A stretch of 64,000 bases of DNA from Wuchereria bancrofti. Taxonomy: Eukaryota > Nematoda > Chromadorea > Rhabditida > Onchocercidae. Position 1 is the first letter of the stretch. Each line of letters begins with the position of its first letter. The notes beneath the pieces are model-generated. The model saw nothing but the letters and a program-made list of their open reading frames with translations, searched no databases and had not been told where the DNA came from. The DNA is taken from contig SSBO01000012.1 in assembly GCA_005281725.1 (NCBI GenBank), positions 13,456,946-13,520,945 on the forward strand, written 5' to 3'. Below are positions 35,280 to 47,880 of the stretch, in pieces. Made by a program: the position numbers and the translations under genes.

Positions 35280-38200
35280 ATGTCAAAATTAGAAGGAAAA
35301 CTGAAAGTTGGTAATCACCAAGCAGAACTTATCTTACGAAATAAACCGATTAATCTGCTTAAAGAACACGAAGTATCTTTTACTGTATTAGTTCAAAGGT
35401 TAAAATAATATCAAATTTAATTTTATACAAGTTCAATTTTGTGTATGATTCTTATTTGAAAATTGTTCACAATTGTAATTTTAGTATTCTAAATGGATTG
35501 CATCACAGGCTGAAACAGAAATGAAAACGGAAGATATTACCAAAATTAAATATTTCCGATTAAAACTTCTTCCTGAACAATATTGCTATGCTGAATAGTT
35601 AGTGCTATTTCTGCTGATAAAAAATATTTCTAAACATTTATTGCATTTTGTTTCAAAAATCAAAAATTAAATTTGATTAAAAATATACGGTGAGAAATTA
35701 AAATTAAATATGTGTGAATTTAAGTTTTTAATAAAATATAAATTAATTATGCCAAAATTACAGTTATTATCCGGAAAATGAACCATATCGTGTTTATTTT
35801 CATAAAGTATCTAATCAGTGGTATGTTTATAAGAGTTATCAACGTATCAGTGATGTAAGTTTCATGTTTTATTTGATAAGCACTGATAAATAACAAAAGG
35901 AATTTAGAATTTAATCCTATTTATTAGTTTTGTTGATTGGAAATATGAAGAAAGTCAATTAACCTAAATCAAACATACATTAATTTTGCAAATAATTTCA
36001 GTGGTTATACATTAATAAAAGAAATACAATTGTCTAAAATTTTTTGATAAATTATTTAATTATCTAAAATTATCAATACGAAATGAAATCGTTAATTTTA
36101 TTTAATTATCTAGAAGTTCGTATGCAAAGAATGATGAAAGAATAAAGCAAATTACTACAAAATATTCATTACAATTTGCATTAATAATTAATGAAAAAAT
36201 TTTGAAAAAAATTTCAAAAATAGATAATATAATTTTTTTCTTCTTAGCTCTGTGCAATTGATAATTTCAATGCAAAAGTATATTATATGGGTGTTATACC
36301 GAATGATATTATGAATCGTAGTGATTTTTATGAAATTAACGATTTCATTTCGTATGTTAATTATTTTCATTTTTAATTGTTATATTAAAATTTACTATTA
36401 TTTGCGCTGTAGCAATATTCTAAATTTTTATTTTTTGTGTATTTTTTCTTGAATTATCATTTAAAATTTTTGTAAATTTGAAAGATTATAAAAGTAATAA
36501 TAACAACTTTTTTTTAAAGGACAGTTTCAGTACTACACGGTGAATATAATCGTAAATTGGAACTACAACACGTTACAGGTGGTGGATTTCGACCAAATTT
36601 ACGATCAATGAAAGGTCGCAAAGTGTTACCAACATTTTTAGCATCGCATGCAAGAGAACAAGTTAATTGATATTATATCCTTCTTTTTTTTGTTAAAATT
36701 AAAAAAATTATAATTTCAAATTAGGAATAAATCAAAAAATTTTTTACCATAACAAATAAGATTGATTAAGCACTAAGATAATTAACTAATAATTTCAAAA
36801 AAAAAAAACTAATTTAAAATTTAGACATAATAATAGTTTTAGAAAAATGGACCATCTATGATAAAAATCTTAATCGATCGTCATATTGCTGATATACGAG
36901 CTTATCAGAAGAAAAGACTTCAAAATATTGAGAAAATTTTGGAGCAAAATAATATTGCTAAACAAATTAAGGCATGCATTTTATATTTTGATTAAACTCT
37001 TACTAATTTGCATATTTCTTTAGCATTTTCATGGAAAAAAAGATTATAATTATTGTTTTGTATAAATAATTAAACGTACTACGTCAAAAAACGTTTGTTA
37101 TTGATCATTTTTAGACTTTTATATCAAATCATAAGCACTGGGTTCACGGCCGGAAACAGATGAGTAATTATGCTGCACTGCAGCATAAAGTACGGAAAAC
37201 AGTTCCGTTTAAACGATGCTCTGCTACAAGGTTTTTAATTTGTTTCTTTGTTAAAATTTCTCAAAATTTTAAGTAGCTTAATAATCTGGAAAATATAAGG
37301 TTCTGGAAAAGAGCAAGAAAAAGAGAAAAAAAAGAAAAAACGAAAATGTAAACCTTTTAAGGGAAATGTTATTAGATAGCATAGTAATTCCAGAAAATAT
37401 GTTGCATTCATTCAACAATATATACCTAATTATGCTAATTTAATTAAAAAATGTCCTATTATTTAAGAAAAAAGAAAAAAAAAGTTTGCTCCATCAAAAT
37501 TTCATCATTCTTTATAATATTTTATTTACAAATTTTGAAACAATCAAAATTTATCATTGCTAAAATTGATACTAATAATATTTTGTGATATTAAATAATT
37601 GAAGTTTCTTCGCTAAAGTTAGATTTTAAGTATATTATTCAAAAAATTTTATCATTAGTAATAATATTCAATAATTCTAAAAAAATTTTGAAATAGGTTA
37701 ATAGCTTTCAAAGGTGCAACAGTATCGGATTTATGTAACGAATTAATTGATTATCCAATCTGGGTTGGTTTTCATTACTATTTTATGCGAGTACTCAACA
37801 AAAATGGCTTGCATATTGTTTACGATGATATCAATTATGCTGTTGTGAGTTCTTTCATTTTTTCATTTCCAAATAATTTTTTTTTTATTATTTTGCAGTT
37901 CAATAATCCTTCTGATATTTCTTTAAAAGAAGCACAACAACTAATTTAAATGATTACTTAATTTAATTTAATTTAAACATTGCAATAATTTTTCCTAGCC
38001 TTAGTAATAGCATAATACATATTCCATTTGTAACTTCGATTAATTTATATAATATTAATAATTCAAACTTGCATTATTATTTGACTTATAAAATCAAATT
38101 TTCAAATTATTTTTAGTTAAAATCATTAAAATGAGCAATTATTTTTGAAAAAATCATTCTATTTTATTTGTAACAATTATTGTAACCTAAATTTGGCTTT

Positions 38201-41200
38201 AAAAAGTTGCCAATTATTTTCGAAATGCAAAGTTTAATTCCACTGCTTTTCAATTTTTTTTTNNNNNNNNNNNNNNNTTTTTTTTTAGCAGGAAGGTGAC
38301 AAATTGAGACACTTACGCATTATGCCTTCCAAATATACATATAAACCACAAGCGACAACAGTTTTTGGTGAAACAAAAGTATATAGCAAAGGAAAGGTAG
38401 GAGTTAATTTTTTATATTGGAATAAAAATTATTAAATTTTTAATTGATGAAGCATAAATTTATAATTTTGAATTATTGAAAAAAGAATACAGTCATATGC
38501 ACTTGAAGTTAAAAGGTACAATTAATTTCATTTATTTATCCATTTATATTTATCCATTCTTTTATTTATTTCTTTTTTTTCCACTATTTTCCAGCAATTT
38601 CTTTATTAATTTATTGAGTCTTTATTAATTTATTAACTTATTGAGTGATTTTTTATTTAATTTATTATTAACTTATAATATATTTGACTCTTTCATTTGT
38701 TTATTCTATTACTTAGTTATGACATACTAATTTGAAAATAATTTTTCATCTTTTCATTCAGATTCCACTTGATCATTGGCCACTTACTGATTATCCTCCT
38801 AGCATTGAATCAGTTTCCGGATATTCTACAGTTACAAAAATGTCAACTGCCACTACAGTGTGCATTTAATTAATTACTTTAATTAATCATGCAACTTAAT
38901 TTAATGTAAATATTCATTTCGCATGATTTTAATACCAAATTATTAAATCCTGATGTATACCTCATATTTAGTCAATAATGATTAATGAGTTAAAAAAAAG
39001 AAAAAACGAAAACATTCTAATATTACTGTATGACTATTAATTAATATTAATTGATCAATTTTATTTTAAGTCACCAAATTCATGGCAAAATGATTGGAAG
39101 ATGCAACCACGTCATGATGAATACGATCATCGTTTGACTGAAACAACGATACCAGACGTACGAGATACACGTGTTCGTGGTGATGAACAATTTGCTGTTC
39201 GTTTCAATAAAGAACTCAATAAACGAATTGATTTCGCACTTGCGTAATTTTTATGTATAATTTATTATAATTCAGGAAAAAAACGACTCTTGTCATATTA
39301 AGAAAAAAAAATATTTGCAATTTTAGAAATTATTACGAATTATTTCTTTTATTTTCAAAATAATTTGCAAAAAAACGGATGTAATACTATCAAATTGTTA
39401 ATTTTTAGTGATATCGAAACAGTCTTATCAACAACAATGCTGAATCATAAAATGGATCCACGTGTAATAGCAGCATGTGACACTGATAACTTTTTTCCGG
39501 ATATTCTTGATAGGCATGGTGATATGACATGGCTTAAAAAAGCTGAATCATATATCAATTCCATACTGATGAAGGATGATCCAACTGATGATGAAAAGAA
39601 AGATTTAAAAGTATTTACATTGTTGAAAATTTTTTGTTTCTAAAAAATTCTGTTCCATATAAAAATTTCAGAAAAAAGTAAGATCAAAAACTAGTAGAAT
39701 TTAAAAAATTTTTTTAAAAATATACATCTAACAAATGGAATAAGAATTAAATTAGAAAAGCTCATAGAATTAAATTTTTATCATTTCATCGGTTTTTTTT
39801 AATATAAATTTTTATTCCTTCTTCAAAAATGTTTAACAGGTTAAATTACTGGCTAATTAAGCATATTTTGATAATATGAAAATGTTAATTAATTTGAGTT
39901 ATTTCTTTCATAAATAAATAACTGAAACAAAAATAATTTTTTGTCCCAAAATTATGAATCAAAATAAATTACAATATTAAGGTTTTATATTATGCCAAAC
40001 AACGTTATGAACAAACATTATCAAATTATAACAGTTATCAACAGATAACACAATCAACTGATAAACCTCAAGTTGGAATAACTTTCTTTTTTCCATCACT
40101 TATCATTAATTTATTACGTTTCATTTTGTTGACATTAATAGCAGGTTTAAAGTTAGACTTTACTTTTCTTTAGCAAATAATATGATATTATTTGGGTGGG
40201 AAGAATAAATTTATGATATGAAATGAAATGATTAAATAATAAATCAGTTATTTGAATGTATAATCAAATGATCGAAATTTCAATAATATTTCATAAAATT
40301 TTCATAAAATTCATGGAATTTTTATAAAAAATGATTTGTAAATGAAACATTTTTAAAAATGAAAATTTAAAATTGAAAATATTTTACAAAATGTATCTTT
40401 CTAGGATGACAATGAAAAAACATTATCATTTGGTATGTTACAAAGTGATCATTCAACAAAAACAACAAATTTATACATCAATGACAGCTGGCGACGGATT
40501 ATTCATTCCAATCGTATTCCACCAAATGCTTTGCAAATTTTAAAGTTATTGGTACTATAATTTTTTTTTTTTGTATTTTTTTGTACATTTTTTTTTGTAT
40601 ATTTTTTTGTATATATAAGTATAACATAAGTAATGTATGTAGCATAAGTATATAGCATAAAGTGAAGTGTAAAATTATAATAGTTTGTTCATTTTGATAG
40701 AAAAAAAGTTTCCTCCCCCAATTAAATTTTAACTTTAATTTCAATTTTATTTCTTAAATGATTCATTTGCAAACTAGTTATTAATTATTGTCATCATCAT
40801 CATTGCTATTACTGATCTCAATTTTTTACCTAAAAAATTTTTGAAAATAATTTAGATTAATTTTAATTAGTTTTAATGATTTTAGATTACTGTAGTATTT
40901 GTCCTATTTAAATTTATTTTGCAAAAATATTTTTCGAAACTCTAAACAGATTCTGTGATTGCCTTAAACAAAATTTGCAGGAATCAATGTATTTTGAGTT
41001 TTCAGATAACTGATCGTGATGCATGGCCATTGGATTCGGATTTTTCAAATTTAGCCTTGGTTGATCGCGCCGATCATATTTCGATACCGTATATCATCGA
41101 ATCCTTTCATCGTTATCACCTGGTAGGTAACATTTCATTTTTTAAAATTCTGGAATTTAAAAAAAAAAATAGCAAAAATTAAAATTAATACCAAAGCGAT

Positions 41201-42347
41201 TTATACAAAATAAGCAATAACCTTTGAAAAGTTCATCATATCAAAAAAAAAAAACAAATCTTATAGAAAAATAATTTAAATGCCAGCATTAAATTTTTAA
41301 TTTACTTCATAAGTGATTAAGTGTTTACAAGGATTATTTTAATATCAGATAAACTTTCTAATATATCAGATTACTTACAAAGTTTTATTACATTAATTAT
41401 TTGCATATTGAATATAAGCATTTACAAAACTGATTTTATTTAACACAAATTAATTATTTCAGAAAGGTAACAAAATGAAGATTTTGGCCATAGGAACTTT
41501 GATATTTGTTATTTTACTGCTAATGCTTTTTGCATTAGCTCTTATTGTTGCACAAAACAAGGAAGATTTGGGTTATTGTCCATCAAATGTCATAGGCTTT
41601 GATCCTGAAAATCCTCATCGTATGCTTAGCAAATTATTTATTTTAAAAAAAATGAAAAAATCAATAATTGAATGAGACTTTAACAGATAACATGTGTTAG
41701 TCTTTGATAAATTTTTTGCTTGAAGCTTTTCCCTTTAATTATGTAACTGTTTCATATTTTTATGATATTAATTGTTAGTTGTCGAATTTGGTAAGCAAAT
41801 AAGAACAATGAAAATAGTATGATTTATTTCAAATATATTTCAAATATCTATTCATTCATAATAGAAATATCAATGATTTCATATCATTTTTATCCTACTT
41901 TAGTGAGATTTGAAAATGATGCAAGAATTTTTAAGAAATATTTTGCCTTAATTAATTAATTATTGCAATCGTGAAATTCTTAATTAGTGAACTGTTAATG
42001 CTCTATCTTCAAATTTTCACTAATCGCAGGCTTTGGCAACTAAAAGGATTTTTGATGCTAGTACAACTGATAATATTGATAAATGTGTGATAAAGATTTG
42101 TGTGGTAAAGATAATATTGATAAAAAGATTTTTAACTAACAACTACTTATTTTTTATATAATATAATAAGTAGACATTAAAAGTGCTGTTGAAATAAAGC
42201 GAAAATTTATATTTTTCAGATAAAAACATTCAATTTTTATTTATTTCAGAAGTGAAATGGATGCAAGATTTATTGAATATAAAAACGCCAGTTAAATATG
42301 ATAATTCGAGCATTTCAACTGCACATTTCTTTTTGTTACGCGATTGA
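35280..42347 (+). CDS. Unknown protein of about 713 aa with one C-proximal membrane segment
   Basis: Seventeen blocks join in phase: 35280-35390 (donor uncertain; 35384 also fits), 35485-35597, 35764-35854, 36248-36351, 36520-36661, 36843-36971, 37115-37230, 37697-37844, 38289-38396, 38762-38857, 39071-39243, 39409-39610, 39982-40071, 40405-40551, 41006-41122, 41463-41619, 42250-42347. It starts MSKLEGKLKVGNHQAEL. Middle regions are basic and aromatic (NQWYVYKSYQ, HKHWVHGRKQM, DLCNELIDYPIWVGFHYYFM), then acidic/helical (DILDRHGDMTWLKKAESYIN). Near residue 635 a hydrophobic helix follows two lysines (KMKILAIGTLIFVILLLMLF), then a short tail ending FFLLRD. No signal peptide is evident, so a membrane-anchored protein with a large N-terminal soluble part is the likely topology. 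I do not recognise the family; no catalytic motif is apparent. The intron after 36971 appears to use a GC donor. A 15-N gap sits at 38263-38277 in an intron. Confidence 0.8.
38263..38277. other. Assembly gap (15 Ns)
   Basis: Run of 15 N within a T-rich intron, 11 bases upstream of the exon at 38289. The intron length there is therefore unreliable. Confidence 0.99.
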
Positions 42348-43509
42348 AAATCTATGAAGGATGGAAAGAATGCATAAAATTAAATTCAAAAGTTTAATTT
42401 TCATGTTAATTTTTTTTCTATTATTATCAAATGGATTATTTTTTCAATTAACGTATAAACGAAACTTTTCATTCAAATGAATTTGCAAAGAAATATGAGA
42501 TAAAAAGAAAATTGTATAATACAAATCACGATTTTTAAAAAATGAAATTATGCAAACGATTTTAATAATATCACTGCTAAAAATTAAATGCTGTCACTAA
42601 AAAAAATTTTGATAACATTCAATTTTTCTTTTTTAATCACAAGAAAAAAATTTTTTTTTATCACTAAGAAATTAGAAAATTTGCTTTAAAAAATTTTGTC
42701 CTATTGTTATTCAAGTTTTTGGTATCAATTTTGTGCGTTGATTTAATTATCCAAATTTGAGATGAGTAATTCGGAGTTATGAGGCACCACATCTACACTG
42801 AGTAGTTATGTGACACTAGGGTACGGAATTTTTTTTTTCTAAGTTGCTTTGTGCCTTTGGCTCAGGTATAAATAGGTACACGGACTCAGAAGTTTATTCT
42901 TCAACCGAAGGAAACTATTGAGAAAAAGGAACGTCAAATCCGGTAGTATTAAAGCTCATAGTTATTAATATATTATTATGCATATAATATTTTAAGGGTA
43001 TTCTTATCAATACATTATTATATATATATATAATTTTTCAATTCTCAATATCATGCTATCGAGAGAAAAAAGAAAAAGAAAAAAACCTCACTGAAAAAGA
43101 TGATCTGATGATAATAGCCATAATGAAATAATAAATTCATTTAATTGAATTATCATAATTTATAAGTATTTATCACGTATCAACAATTCAATATTTTTTA
43201 TGTTTGCTTCATTTTTTAACCCATTTCTTATCTTCTAAATTTGGTGTTTTTACTTTTTTATTCTGAATTAGCATAAAAATTAAGTGTAATGGATAAGCTA
43301 AAGGTTTGTTAATATTCGCTCAAATCATGGAAAAAACGAAATCAAACTGATATAACTATTACCAGCACATATACTTTTACTTTTTCGCGCTTCTGCCTTT
43401 TTTTTTCTTTTTTACAAATATTTATTTAAATTTAAACAGTTTGATTTGGTAAGAATTTAATTACTGCTACTACCACTATTAGCTGTTTATAAGTACAAAA
43501 ACCAGGCAC
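42348..43509. other. AT-rich intergenic DNA
   Basis: A TATAAATA box-like string occurs near 42868, followed by GGTACACGGACTCAG, but no coding exon is found after it. Nothing else is recognised. Confidence 0.35.
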
Positions 43510-43583
43510 TGCCCGAGGTGAGGTTCGAACTCACGACCTTCAGATTATGAGACTGACGCGCTAACCAACTGCGCTACTCGGGC
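43510..43583 (-). tRNA. tRNA-Met(CAT), elongator type
   Basis: On the minus strand GCCCGAG pairs with CTCGGGC, discriminator A. D-arm TAGCGCAGTTGGTTAGCGC; anticodon loop CTCATAA with anticodon CAT; T-arm GAGTTCGAACCTC. Full cloverleaf, no intron. The TAGCGCAG D-arm and the absence of the initiator's AC/GATCG-type anticodon stem indicate elongator Met. Confidence 0.95.
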
Positions 43584-44209
43584 CCGCCTCACTAACCTCA
43601 ACCTATGAATCAAATTTGAAAATGCGAAACAGTTCGAGTATTTAATTGTTTTTGAAAATTTCACTTTCTATTTCTATTTTTTGTTTTTTTTCCAATTCGA
43701 TTTTATTCCTACCGTTAATTTTCAATCATGCTTTCTTATATATTGCTAGCTTAACAAATTTCTCTTCCTTGGTTCTAATTATATTCCACCTTTTCTGGCC
43801 ATTCAGGCCTCTAATAACATTCCATCTTTTGTAACAATTAGGCCTTTAATGGCATTCCATCTCCCATCTTTTGTAATTATCCAAGCTTTTAATGGCAATT
43901 CGTTTCTCGCCGATAATTGTCTTTTTTTTAACACCTAACTGATTAGTTTTGTCTTTTTTATCATTACTAAACTTGTTATTATCTTTGCTCAGTTTCAGTA
44001 ATATTTGTTTACTAATGTAAACCGGTTCGTTTCTTCCTTGTTTACCAATATGAAAATGATTTCATACTAATTTTTATCCCCATTTCTCGTTTCGTTGGCA
44101 TTCTGGTTGAAGAGATTACTGTAATCACAAATTAGAGAAACACAGTACGCAATATTTCCACTTCGTTTGCGTAAATCCATGAAAGCAATAGCTAATTTTT
44201 GCAAAGGAA
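43584..44209. other. Intergenic DNA between the two tRNA-Met-like sequences
   Basis: It contains a loosely repeated phrase, CATTCCATCTTTTGTAA / GGCATTCCATCTCCCATCTTTTGTAA (about 43816-43880). No gene is recognised. Confidence 0.4.
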
Positions 44210-44284
44210 TGCCCGAAGGTGAGGTTCGAACTCATGACCTTCAGATTATGAGACTGATGCGCTAACTGGCTGCGCTACCCCGGC
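44210..44284 (-). pseudogene. Degenerate tRNA-Met(CAT) copy
   Basis: Clearly related to the tRNA at 43510-43583: same anticodon loop CTCATAA, T-arm GAGTTCGAACCTC and D-arm core. But the acceptor stem is GCCGGGG against TTCGGGC, with mismatches and one extra base, and the D-loop is changed (GCCAGTTAGCGCATC). It is unlikely to fold as a normal tRNA. Confidence 0.8.
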
Positions 44285-44529
44285 AGCTTCCAAGTCGCCT
44301 GAAGCATTAGTTTTAATTTTTTTTTAAATTTTATTTAATTAAATCTTTTTAATTGCATAAGTTTACAATAATAATAATCCATAATAATATCAGAGCATTT
44401 GTTTTGCAGTAATATAATTTTCTGCTTATATTAACTAATATCTTTGTGCATAAATGATATTGCTATTATCACTGTATTACTTTCATTATCATTATCATTA
44501 TTGTTGTCATGGCTTGATTTCATGAACGA

Positions 44530-45460
44530 AAATTTATGAAAAAATTTACTCCACACTTGCTGCAAACGTTGACAGTTAAGGATATCAATGAGAGATAGGT
44601 AAGCCCGATTGCAGTAGAACACATTGGATAATTCTTAATGCATTGTCTTTTCTCAATGAAACAGGCATTTTCAAGGACGGTAGCAGTGCTATGGATGCTG
44701 TGTCTCCGTGTCGCTTGATTAGAGGCCAAAGTGAACCAATGACCTTGGTCAGTGTGTCCTAAGCTAAGAGATTATTTCAAGCAGTTCTTGTACCTCTTTT
44801 TTTGGGGCACAAATTTATTGAGTGGTGAGTTCACCGTAGGGTAGGATCTCAGGGAGACAATAATCTTCCATCCTGAAGACGTGACCCATCCAGTGTAGCT
44901 GTTCTTAAATAACGTGACCTTTGTACTAGTAAGTCTGCTTGTTAAGGAGGATATATTGGTCATCTGGGTCAACAACCTAATGGAACCATTCAAGGGGTCA
45001 TAGGTGGCGACGGTGGATTTACTTGGGTAACAATGCCTGGTCTATAGATTGCCTTTATCGAACCAATCTTTGGATTTCTTTGATGTGAACCCTAGGCATT
45101 CTGTGAGGGACCACCGGATACTATTTTTGATAATTAGCCAGAAGGTTGCAGGGAAGAAATCCATAAAGTGACCTGCAAGTCTAGTTTGAAGTTAGCCTGG
45201 AAATTGTTCCTTATTGTAATAATTTCAAGATTATTGCTTTAGGCCTTTTCGTCTGTCCTCTCTTTTAGGTTTGCCCTGAAAGAGACTGAGTTTGCATCGC
45301 ACAAGGCGGTTATTTCTGGTTGACGTTCGGCGCTAGGCACCACTCGGATATGACAAACACTGGAATGCACCTTTGGCGCACTAAATTGTAGTCGATGAGG
45401 TGCCACTGTTTGGATGGAGGATGCATGCTGGAGTTTGAAATGAGAGTTGCCCTTCTCTCA
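44530..45460 (-). mobile_element. Non-LTR retrotransposon remnant (EEP end and C-terminal end, middle lost)
   Basis: The minus strand carries two parts of one LINE-type ORF in the right order. First the end of an endonuclease domain, MHPPSKQWHLIDYNLVRQRC (about 45373-45432), resembling the family's MHPRSKHWHLLDYVLVRRRD, then VPSAERQPEI. Next SIRWSLTECLG and KDWFDKGN (about 45048-45110), resembling the linker ending DWFDEND. Then, with reverse transcriptase absent, the C-terminal module: TQMTNISSLTSRLTST, HWMGHVFRMEDYCLPEILPY (about 44840-44910), APKKRYKNCLK and ASNQATRRHSIHS. Several frameshifts and stops. GC is higher than in neighbouring DNA, consistent with a late insertion. Clade assignment (RTE-like or CR1-like) is not attempted. 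Confidence 0.75.
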
Positions 45461-47814
45461 GAATGGTTACCCTAAATTCTACCCATGCACACACTCACTT
45501 TGTCTGACTCTTCAACAGAGATCTGTCTGGCTTGAGAGATCTTACCTGAAGACATATGCCATCGTCAACTTAGCCCACAATCGCACAATTAGCATGCAAG
45601 CTCCTTCCCTAGGACAAAGTTATATCTGCCCAGAAGCACTATGGTAGCATTGTAAGATCAAAATGGAATGATCGATGACACTTTGTCATTTAATTCCATG
45701 GAGATTACATTATCAATCAGATCTGAACAAATGTTGAACTAAATTAAATGAAATAAGACAGTGAGTGTAATAATTTCGTTATTACTTATATTTAATGAAT
45801 TTAAGTAAGAATTATTAACCATACTGATATTATATTTAGATTTAAATATATCATTAGCAATTACTAATCAGGGTGCCAAATTTATAGATTAGCCATTAGT
45901 GATTAATTATGTATTTTGAATTTGAGTTTATTATCAAAATTTGTCCTCAACAATTTATGATAGTTTTTTTCCACACTATTTTTTTTACCATTTCTCAAAA
46001 TTACAGCAAAGAATTTGTAATTGTCATTTGCCTTTTTTTAAAAAAAACCTTTATGTTCATATTATAGAAGTTTTAAGTAAAATCGATAGTGGACACTATC
46101 TCAACTTAAATAATAAGCTAATTGATAAATTAATTAACAGTTGCTACTGCTAGTTAATTATTTGTATTAATTTTTGAACAAAGGCTAATCTTTTATAATT
46201 CACTTAAACTAAAACTAAAAATTTATTATTTTCATGCTGATGAAATGTTATTTTTCGGTGATATTTAAATGGTCGTCATCCAATGAGGAATAATTTCAGC
46301 GGAAGAGTACTCAAATAATAGCCATTACAGGTTGACAACAATTATTGACGGGTAACACATACCATCATCGATCTGCTTAATGTACATAGAACCAAGAACC
46401 AATGACCAATGGCTACTATTTGGTGTGAATCATTTTAGCAATGAGAAAATATCCTTTACTTTCCGCTGAATGATTTTAATTTACAATTTGTCTAATTTGC
46501 AGTCTTTTTCACTTCTATTTCTTTCTTACTATTATCATAGTAATTACTTTTAATATTCATTTTCATTTTTCTTTTCATTTGAAAATATCACTGTTCATTT
46601 TATGTAATTGATAATTAAAAATTAATCAGTTTTCAAAAAAAAGAAAACCAGTTAGTCTTATTTCTTCAAATTATGGATAAATAGCAAAAAAAAGAACAAA
46701 ATAAAATTTCGAAGTGATTGTTACAATAACAGTTTATCGGATAAAAAATTTTCCTATCATCGCATCATTTTTCTTTTCTTTTCTTCTTTTGCTTTCAACC
46801 AGTTTTTCTTTTTCATTTCATTTGTTCATGTACTATTAACAATGTTTGTCAAATTGTTTTCAACCAGTGATTGTACAAAATTCATCTCACAACCAGTTAG
46901 CATTGCACTTCATCTTGTTAATTTTTTCATTATCATTTCTGTCTCTCTCCTCCTCCCCTCTCTCGTTCTCTTGTTTTATATATATATAAGCCTAAATTTG
47001 TTTTTTAATATTCAAAAAGTAATTTCATTTATTTTTCATCTCCAAATTTCATTTCAAATGTAAGCGATTCAAATTGGCTTTTCCAATATTAAAAAATAAA
47101 TTCGAATACAATTACATTCAGTTAGTCATAAGGACGAGAAGAATTTTTTTGCAAATTTTTAAGTGCAAAATTAGCATTTCAACTTTTTTTATTTTTATAC
47201 TGCATTTGCACTTTTATCATTTCAAACTGTGAAAATATGATAAATAATTACAATTTTGCAATAGTAATAATGAAATGAATTTTTTAAATTCTTTAAGATA
47301 CAAATAATTTTTCACACTTAATAACTTCTTTTGAAAAAAAAAAAAATTTCCTGAAGAAAATTCCAACAATGTAATCAAAAATCATTTTTAAATTTCATGT
47401 AATATTTTATATTACATAATTATACCCAAATATTAATTTTATTTATAAATTTCATTAATTTTGTAAATTTTAGAATTAGTGTTTAATAATTTTTTGATAA
47501 AAAATTGGTATCTAACTTCCCCTTCCAAAAAAAAAATCGTTTAAATAAGTTATTTTCGGGGAAAAAAAAACCAGTTTTTTTTGCCAAAAAAAAAAAAAAA
47601 CGATCAGATGATTCTTTTTTTGCAAAGGAAGCAATGGTTTGAGTCTTTCTAATTAACTAAATAATTACTTTTTTACTAAAAAAACCTCAGTTGGATAACA
47701 ATTTAAGTGATGGATGCAGCAAGAATTTTTATTTCATTTGTTTATTTGTAGCAGTTTAGAAATTTTAGACTAAAGAATGACAAATTTAAAAGCATACCGT
47801 TAATTGTATTAACA
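45461..47814. other. AT-rich intergenic DNA
   Basis: The first 200 bases may still be retrotransposon debris. After that only poly-T/poly-A rich DNA is seen, with short chance open frames. Confidence 0.4.
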
Positions 47815-47880
47815 ATTAACAGTAATATATGATTAGGCTAATGGCATATTAACAGTAATATATGATTAGGCTAATGGCAT
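47815..47880 (+). repeat. 33-bp perfect tandem duplication
   Basis: The unit beginning ATTAACAGTAATATATGATT and ending TAATGGCAT occurs at 47815-47847 and again at 47848-47880 without visible differences. Confidence 0.92.
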
